This document shows, piece after piece, positions 58,504 to 64,000 of a stretch of 64,000 bases of DNA. The first letter of the stretch is position 1, and each line of letters starts with the position of its first letter. Source of the DNA: Pseudomonas congelans (GTDB lineage Bacteria; Pseudomonadota; Gammaproteobacteria; Pseudomonadales; Pseudomonadaceae); assembly GCF_900103225.1 (NCBI RefSeq), contig NZ_FNJH01000001.1:1083533-1147532 (forward strand), read 5' to 3'. The position numbers and the translations under genes were made by a program. Under the pieces are notes generated by a model. It was not told the origin of the DNA and searched no databases. It saw nothing but the letters and a program-made list of their open reading frames with translations.

Positions 58504-59898
58504 TTACACCTTGCCTTCGACCAAAGGTCTCGCGGCTCGACGATAGCCCAATAACGCATCCAGAACGATAAAGCCCAGCAGACTCACGCCCAGTACAGGC
58601 AGCGCAAAGCCAGTCAACAGGGCAGCCAGGATCAACGTCCATTTCGCGCCCGGATTCAACGAGCGCCAGAGACTCGACAGCGTTGCCTGCTGATTGCGCG
58701 GTTGAGAAAGCGTTGGACGACGTCGCCACCACATCACATAACCCATGACGACCATGGCCGCCAGGCCACTGGCGAAGACCACTAGCACCAATTGATTGGC
58801 CAGACCAAACAACACGCCCATGTGCGCATCAATGCCCCAGCGGGTGAGCTTGGCGGGCAGCGAATAGTCTGAAAACCTGACGCGATCGACCACGTCCAGT
58901 GTTTGCGGGTTGATCGATACGGCATCTACTTGCGTCGGCCAACTGCGATCTATCTCGCTGACTACCCAGGCCTTGTCATTGCTCGCGGACGGTCTGATTT
59001 CAACCTTGGCAGCATCGATATGTTCGGCGCGCGCTTTGGCCAGAACACTGTCGAACAAGGCAGGGTCCAGCTCCGACGCCTGTGTCGTAGGCGCCATGTG
59101 CATATGATGCTCGGCGTGCTCGTCCATGGGCATAGACATTGGCATCGCCGCCGACTGGCCCAGTGAGGTGGCCACACTGGGTGTTGACCAGCCGTAGTAG
59201 GCACGCAATACGCCGATGTTATCGCCAGCGTACTGTGACCACGTCAAACCGGTGGCCGAGAAGAACAGCAGCCCCAGCAACAGCCATACGCCGGTAGTTG
59301 CATGCCAGCGGCGCACATTGCCGCGTTCACGACTCTGCCGACGACGGCGAACTGCCCACAGCACCAGACCGCCGAGTGCAGCCACCCACAGCCATGAAGC
59401 TGCCAACTCGCTGTAGATCCTGCCGACATCGCCCAGCAGAAGGCCCCGGTGAAACTGATCGATCCAAGTGCGCAGCGGTAATACGCCGCTGGTGCCGTAC
59501 ACCTTCATGTCTCCGCGAATTTCACCACTCACCGGGTCCACGAACAGCGCTCGATGCTCCGACGGGCCAAAGCCCGGATCGCTGAACATCACCCGAGTGG
59601 TATCCCCTTCCCGGGGTGCCGGGCGCACTGCGGCAACGCTCAGGCCCGGACCTGCCGATGCCTGCGCGCGCTGGATCTGAGCCTGCAAGCTCATGGCAGG
59701 GCCACGGCTGTCTGTGTGCAACGCGTGCGCATAGAGCGAATCTTCGATCTGCGGGGTCAGTGCGTAGACGACGCCACTCAAGGCCGCGACCAGCATGAAC
59801 GGACCGACGAATACGCCGATGTAAAAATGGAGCCTTTTCAGAAAGGCGACAAATGCCCCGGGCGGCCGTGGCTCCGGGCTTGAAAATGATGCAGACAT
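58504..59898 (-). CDS. PepSY-associated membrane protein with Met/His-rich loop
   Basis: A 464-residue inner-membrane protein of the PepSY-TM family with helices at about 27-48, 168-185, 201-219, 372-395 and 425-452. Between helices 3 and 4, residues 252-268 are Met/His rich (M-P-M-S-M-P-M-D-E-H-A-E-H-H-M-H-M), which suggests copper binding. The family includes proteins near siderophore or copper receptors, some proposed to be reductases. A DUF2946 gene that is also His/Met rich lies just upstream on the same strand, 108 bases away. Unlike many Pseudomonas loci, no TonB-dependent receptor lies between them. A role in periplasmic copper or iron handling is inferred. Confidence 0.87.
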   Translation of the reverse strand: MSASFSSPEPRPPGAFVAFLKRLHFYIGVFVGPFMLVAALSGVVYALTPQIEDSLYAHALHTDSRGPAMSLQAQIQRAQASAGPGLSVAAVRPAPREGDTTRVMFSDPGFGPSEHRALFVDPVSGEIRGDMKVYGTSGVLPLRTWIDQFHRGLLLGDVGRIYSELAASWLWVAALGGLVLWAVRRRRQSRERGNVRRWHATTGVWLLLGLLFFSATGLTWSQYAGDNIGVLRAYYGWSTPSVATSLGQSAAMPMSMPMDEHAEHHMHMAPTTQASELDPALFDSVLAKARAEHIDAAKVEIRPSASNDKAWVVSEIDRSWPTQVDAVSINPQTLDVVDRVRFSDYSLPAKLTRWGIDAHMGVLFGLANQLVLVVFASGLAAMVVMGYVMWWRRRPTLSQPRNQQATLSSLWRSLNPGAKWTLILAALLTGFALPVLGVSLLGFIVLDALLGYRRAARPLVEGKV

Positions 59899-60006
59899 AG
59901 GGACTCACCAACGTATGAACGCGCCCCGCCGGAATGACCTTCCGGCAGGCTGTAAAGGCAATATCGGTTGTTCGTGGGAGTAATACTCACACGTCCACGA
60001 GGGGTC

Positions 60007-60417
60007 CTAGGGAGCCTGTGGATTGAGTCCCGGGAGGGAGTATCTTGGCAGGTTGCCGAGCCAGAGATCGGGCAACACAAAACGAGTGCGACGTATACGG
60101 ATCAGCCAGCCTAGCGCCACGAAGAAAATCATCGCCAGCGTCAGTGTTCCGGCAAACGAACAGTCTCCCGACTGCGCCTTCATGCTGCCTGACATGTCCA
60201 TCTTTTTGGACGAGTCGTGCATGGCCATGTGCATCGTGTGATGACCGGCATGCATGTCTGACATCCCATGGCCGGCATGGGAAACCGAAGCCACTGCAGT
60301 ACCGGCAAAAGCGGCCATCATCTGGCCGTGACCGATGCTGCACGCAAGGCCATTGAACAGGACAACTGCGTACAGTATCCAGGCAATGGGCGAGCAATGG
60401 GTTCGGGAAAAGTTCAT
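60007..60417 (-). CDS. DUF2946 family His/Met-rich protein
   Basis: 136 residues from the ATG at 60417; the open frame continues to 60672 without family features. An N-terminal hydrophobic segment (about 12-30) is followed by a His/Met-rich stretch (G-H-G-M-S-D-M-H-A-G-H-H-T-M-H-M-A-M-H) and a second helix near 95-115. DUF2946 genes are often beside copper receptors. Together with the adjacent Met/His-rich PepSY protein this suggests a copper-binding membrane or periplasmic factor. The start lacks a strong ribosome-binding site. Confidence 0.8.
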   Translation of the reverse strand: MNFSRTHCSPIAWILYAVVLFNGLACSIGHGQMMAAFAGTAVASVSHAGHGMSDMHAGHHTMHMAMHDSSKKMDMSGSMKAQSGDCSFAGTLTLAMIFFVALGWLIRIRRTRFVLPDLWLGNLPRYSLPGLNPQAP

Positions 60418-61383
60418 GGCGGCTAATTTAACATCTCTGGCCGGAACTAGACAGAACGGGGTGCGCAGGTCGGCAGCCTTCGCAGGGTCGATAACCGGGG
60501 TGACATGGGTGATCCGAACCCGCCATGTGTTCGCAAAAGCCAAGCGCACAGCGCATGGCTCCCGGCGTTGCTGCAGCAAATGAACCTGGCAATTGCAGCC
60601 GAGCAGACAGCGATTTTTAAACCTCCCGTTACATATTTTCGCCTGCACCCGCTCCCTACAGGAACAAGCCAATGGAAATAAAATTACATACAGTAAACCT
60701 TGAACACCTCATAACAACCAGCACGCCTGCACTGAACGGCCTCGACTTTATAACTCCCACACCCATACAGTGATGATGGCCTGCACCAGGCTGGCCCTTA
60801 TCGGCAAACTTGCTTTCCGCCCCCACTGCTGATCGTATCGCTTGGTTATATATATCACTTGATAGCACTCGCGTAGTCATTTCCTCCCGAGCGAAAGTTT
60901 AAGCGCACACGCAACCTGTTCCTCAAAGAACCGAGAGAAGTGCAGCTACGCAAATAAAACCAGGCTACAAGTAACCTGACAGCGCCAGGCTGGACCTTAA
61001 CCAACAGGCGAAGCCTATTTTTCGGTCATAAAAACTTCATTAAAAAATCCTGCAACTGCAACACGCTTCATCCGCTTTAACTTTCCATGATTATCATGAG
61101 CAAGCTGAACTAAAGCTGTCTACTCATGACGCATTTGATGAAACCTGAACGTCAGATTAATAATTCTACATGGACGCATAACGGCATTGTCGTCCGTTTG
61201 GATTTGACCCTACTCTATGATTCGAAAGCCTGCCAGACGATACAAAAAAGCAACGGCGTGCAGACATTATTTTCATATTTGAACGCCTAAGTTCACGGCA
61301 CTCACTTTCACCCCATGTTTGCACACTCGTCGTGTGACTGTTTTATGTTCGGCCCTGCTGCGTCAATCGGAGAGTCTCTGTAG
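60418..61383. other. 966-bp gap upstream of the arn operon
   Basis: No supported gene. Only short open frames without recognisable features occur, and GC content drops below the flanks, especially 60650-61300. It contains a 13-bp palindrome, CATGATTATCATG (61086-61098). It must hold the promoters of the DUF2946 gene to the left and of arnB to the right. I could not recognise a clear PmrA or PhoP box. Confidence 0.5.
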
Positions 61384-62532
61384 ATGAGTCAAACTTTTCT
61401 TGCTTTTTCTCGGCCGTCCATTGGCGATGAAGAAATTGCTGCGGTGACGCGCGTGCTGCGCTCCGGATGGATCACCACCGGACCGGAATGTCAGAAGCTG
61501 GAGGAGGAGTTCGCCGCGCGGGTCGGCGCGCAGCATGCGGTTGCACTTTCCTCGGCCACGGGGGCAATGCACGTTGCACTGCTGGCGCTGGGTATCGGGC
61601 CTGGCGATGAAGTGATTACGCCGTCGCAAACCTGGGTGTCGACGGCCAACATGATCTGCCTGCTGGGGGCCACTCCGGTGTTTGTCGATGTCGACCGCGA
61701 CACCCTGATGACCAGCGCCGCGCTGATTGAGCAAGCCATTACTCCGCGGACCAAGGCCATAGTTCCTGTGCATTACGCAGGCGCTGCATTCGATCTCGAC
61801 CCGCTGTATGCGCTGGCCAACCGGCACGGCATCACCGTGATCGAAGACGCTGCGCATGCCGCCGGCACCGGTTACCAGGGACGCCTGGTCGGCCAGCAGG
61901 GCACTGCGATTTTTTCGTTTCACGCAATCAAGAACATGACCTGTGCCGAAGGCGCGATGCTGGTCACCGACAATGCAAGGCTGGCTGACCTGGTGCGTCA
62001 GCTTAAATTCCATGGCCTGGGTGTCGATGCCTACGACCGCCTGACCCTGGGCCGCAAGCCCCAGGCCGAGGTCATGGAGCCTGGCTTCAAATACAACCTG
62101 CCCGACATCAACGCGAGCATTGCGCGGGTACAGTTGCAGCGCCTTGACGCCATCAATGCGCAGCGCCAGGCACTCGCCAGCCATTACCTCGAACGACTGG
62201 CCAATAGCCCCGTTCTGCCTCTCGCCCTGCCTCGCCATGCCCAGCAACACGCCTGGCACCTGTTCATTCTGCGCATCGATCCCGAGCGCTGCGGGCTGGA
62301 TCGCGACGCCTTCATGAAGGCCTTGCAAGCGCGAAACATAGGCACCGGCATCCACTTCATCGCGACTCACCTGCACAGCTATTACCGCAAGCGTTTCCCC
62401 GACGTCTGCCTGCCCGACACGGAATGGAATTCATCAAGGCTGTGCTCCATCCCCCTGTTCCCCGACATGACCCTCGATGATGTCGAGCGGGTTGTCGGTG
62501 CCATTGAATCGACCGTGGAATCCAGCCATTGA
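61384..62532 (+). CDS. arnB: UDP-4-amino-4-deoxy-L-arabinose-oxoglutarate aminotransferase
   Basis: A 382-residue DegT/DnrJ/EryC1-type PLP enzyme. It begins [14 protein letters not shown], has the cofactor lysine in [14 protein letters not shown] (near residue 185) and [11 protein letters not shown] before it. It adds the 4-amino group to the UDP-pentose intermediate in lipid A aminoarabinose synthesis, in the cytoplasm. arnC follows with an overlapping start and then arnA, the standard arnBCA order. The operon confers resistance to cationic peptides and polymyxin and is typically induced through PmrAB/PhoPQ. Confidence 0.95.
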   Translation: MSQTFLAFSRPSIGDEEIAAVTRVLRSGWITTGPECQKLEEEFAARVGAQHAVALSSATGAMHVALLALGIGPGDEVITPSQTWVSTANMICLLGATPVFVDVDRDTLMTSAALIEQAITPRTKAIVPVHYAGAAFDLDPLYALANRHGITVIEDAAHAAGTGYQGRLVGQQGTAIFSFHAIKNMTCAEGAMLVTDNARLADLVRQLKFHGLGVDAYDRLTLGRKPQAEVMEPGFKYNLPDINASIARVQLQRLDAINAQRQALASHYLERLANSPVLPLALPRHAQQHAWHLFILRIDPERCGLDRDAFMKALQARNIGTGIHFIATHLHSYYRKRFPDVCLPDTEWNSSRLCSIPLFPDMTLDDVERVVGAIESTVESSH

Positions 62533-63542
62533 AACCGTATCCGATCAAGTTCGTGTCGATCGTCATCCCTGTCTACAACGAACGACAAAGCCTGCCAGAG
62601 TTGTTGCGTCGCACTGAAGCGGCCTGCGAACAGCTCGACCACCGCTTTGAAATCGTGCTGGTCGACGATGGCAGCCGCGACGACTCGGCAGACATTCTCC
62701 AGCGGGCTGCAGAGCGCGACGACAGCCCTTTCGTCGCGGTGATCCTGAATCGAAACTACGGTCAGCACGCCGCCATTATGGCCGGATTCGAGCAGTGCCA
62801 GGGCGACGTGGTCATTACCCTTGATGCCGACCTGCAGAATCCACCCGAGGAAATCCCTCGCCTGGTAAAGCTCGCTGAACAGGGATACGACGTGGTCGGC
62901 ACAGTGCGCAGCAATCGTCAGGACTCCGCCTGGCGACGCTGGCCATCGAAACTCATCAACCTGGCCGTGCAGCGCTCCACCGGCGTGGCCATGAACGATT
63001 ACGGCTGCATGTTGCGCGCGTACCGACGCACGATTGTCGACGCCATGCTCGCCTGCCGGGAGCGCAGCACGTTCATTCCGATTCTGGCGAACAGCTTTGC
63101 GCGACACACCACCGAGGTGCTGGTCGAGCACGCCGAACGCGAGCACGGCGACTCCAAATACAGCCCGATGCGCCTGATCAACCTCATGTTCGACCTGATC
63201 ACCTGCATGACCACCACGCCCCTGCGCCTGCTCAGCATTATCGGTTTCAGCATGGCATTGCTCGGTGTCTCGTTCGCGGCGCTGCTGATCGTGCTGCGCC
63301 TGATCTTCGGCGCTTCATGGGCCGGGGACGGCACTTTCGTACTGTTTGCCGTGCTGTTCGTGTTCACCGGAGGCCAGTTCATCGGCATGGGGCTGCTGGG
63401 TGAGTACCTGGGCCGGATGTACAGCGATGTGCGTGCGCGTCCGCGCTTCTTTATCGAAAAGATCGTGTGCAGCTCGTCCCGGGGTGCCACCGAGAGCATT
63501 GATTCTTCTGTAACTCCCTATATGAACAAGGTCGCGCCATGA
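62529..63542 (+). CDS. arnC: Undecaprenyl-phosphate 4-deoxy-4-formamido-L-arabinose transferase
   Basis: 337 residues from a TTG at 62529 inside the arnB stop (TTGA), a start type that implies coupled translation. The GT2 glycosyltransferase domain shows [15 protein letters not shown] near residue 10, [11 protein letters not shown] near 98, and two C-terminal helices (about 235-260 and 270-295) that fix it in the inner membrane. It moves the formamido-arabinose onto undecaprenyl phosphate. Its stop overlaps the arnA ATG. Confidence 0.95.
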   Translation: MKPYPIKFVSIVIPVYNERQSLPELLRRTEAACEQLDHRFEIVLVDDGSRDDSADILQRAAERDDSPFVAVILNRNYGQHAAIMAGFEQCQGDVVITLDADLQNPPEEIPRLVKLAEQGYDVVGTVRSNRQDSAWRRWPSKLINLAVQRSTGVAMNDYGCMLRAYRRTIVDAMLACRERSTFIPILANSFARHTTEVLVEHAEREHGDSKYSPMRLINLMFDLITCMTTTPLRLLSIIGFSMALLGVSFAALLIVLRLIFGASWAGDGTFVLFAVLFVFTGGQFIGMGLLGEYLGRMYSDVRARPRFFIEKIVCSSSRGATESIDSSVTPYMNKVAP

Positions 63543-64000
63543 GCACTAAAGCTGTCGTTTTCGCGTATCACGATATTGGCTGTGTCGGCCTGCAAGCGTT
63601 GCTGGATGCAGGCTATGAGATTGCGGCAGTGTTCACCCATGCCGACGACCCCGGGGAAAAAACCTTTTTTGGCTCTGTGGCCCAGATGTGCGCCCGGCAC
63701 GGCATTGCGGTGCATGCCCCCGAGGACCCGAATCACCCGCTGTGGGTGGAGCGAATCGGCAAACTGGCCCCGGACTTCATTTTCTCCTTCTACTATCGCC
63801 AGCTACTCGGCGATTCGTTGCTGGCCTGCGCGAAAAAAGCTGCGCTCAACCTGCATGGCTCGCTGCTACCGCGTTATCGCGGACGCGCGCCGGCCAACTG
63901 GGTGCTGGTCAACGGCGAAAGCGAAACCGGCGTCACCCTGCATCAAATGGTCAAACGCGCCGATGCCGGGCCGATAGTCGCCCAGCAGCGGGTTGCGATC
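63539..64000 (+). CDS. arnA: ArnA, N-terminal formyltransferase part (cut by window end)
   Basis: The ATG at 63539 overlaps the arnC stop (ATGA). 154 residues are visible before the window ends. They match the formyltransferase domain of bifunctional Arn[13 protein letters not shown] near the start and [15 protein letters not shown] with the catalytic His and nearby Asn. The missing C-terminal domain would be the UDP-glucuronic acid decarboxylase. Confidence 0.95.
   Translation, partial: MSTKAVVFAYHDIGCVGLQALLDAGYEIAAVFTHADDPGEKTFFGSVAQMCARHGIAVHAPEDPNHPLWVERIGKLAPDFIFSFYYRQLLGDSLLACAKKAALNLHGSLLPRYRGRAPANWVLVNGESETGVTLHQMVKRADAGPIVAQQRVAI

Noticed and set aside
1..64000. CRISPR arrays, tRNA or rRNA genes, prophage or complete insertion sequences
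   Set aside because: No regular short repeat-spacer pattern, no cloverleaf or rRNA stretch, and no intact transposase, integrase or phage structural gene was found on either strand.

Overview
The window looks like chromosome of a plant-associated fluorescent Pseudomonas, most likely of the P. syringae group. The reasons are a large lipopeptide synthetase with tandem C-terminal thioesterases, followed by the MacAB-type exporter, diaminobutyrate aminotransferase and RND efflux genes that border the syr-syp (syringomycin/syringopeptin) island. GC-rich Pseudomonas-style codon use and the surrounding catabolic and regulatory genes fit this. No rRNA, tRNA, CRISPR array or intact insertion sequence was seen.

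Layout. (1) 1-22.5 kb: 3' end of a syringopeptin-type NRPS gene (A-T, then three C-A-T modules, then TE-TE), pseE/pseF (MacA/MacB-like), dat on the opposite strand, and pseABC (outer-membrane lipoprotein, adaptor, RND pump). A candidate syr-syp box lies between dat and pseA. The two penultimate modules are exact-length 3204-bp tandem copies with a diaminobutyrate-type specificity code, which accounts for having dat nearby. (2) 23-26.6 kb: a chemoreceptor, a DUF2252 protein and TspO. (3) 26.7-32.4 kb: a GntR regulator divergent from a kinase, a PLP phospho-lyase-like aminotransferase, a HAD hydrolase and an FAD oxidoreductase. This is probably a catabolic route for a hydroxylated amine or amino acid. 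(4) 32.8-41.4 kb: single genes, including a GDSL hydrolase, LysR, DUF4260, an exported alpha/beta hydrolase, a TetR/GST pair with twin palindromic operators, DUF3429, GNAT and a GntP-type permease. (5) 41.4-43.1 kb: a decayed stretch with a GntR-like remnant and a 14-bp inverted repeat. (6) 43.1-48.3 kb: Nudix, an ArsC-like protein lacking its P-loop arginine, and a LysR / CitMHS transporter / split AtuA (DUF1446) set. (7) 48.6-56.4 kb: an overlapping operon of a FadR-type regulator, a five-gene peptide ABC importer and a cytoplasmic gamma-glutamyltransferase-like enzyme. (8) 56.5-58.3 kb: a deletion scar joining a headless chemoreceptor gene to the last 22 codons of arcB, followed by intact arcC. 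(9) 58.3-60.4 kb: a Met/His-rich PepSY membrane protein with DUF2946, probably copper related. (10) 61.4 kb to the end: arnB-arnC-arnA (partial) for lipid A aminoarabinose modification.

The most notable observations are the arc deletion scar, which could underlie the arginine-dihydrolase-negative trait of the P. syringae group; the ArsC P-loop Arg to Cys change; the kinase/phospho-lyase gene cluster; the twin TetR operators; the syr-syp box; and the CitMHS-AtuA set of unknown substrate. All functional statements come from reading the sequence and from family knowledge; no database search was run.
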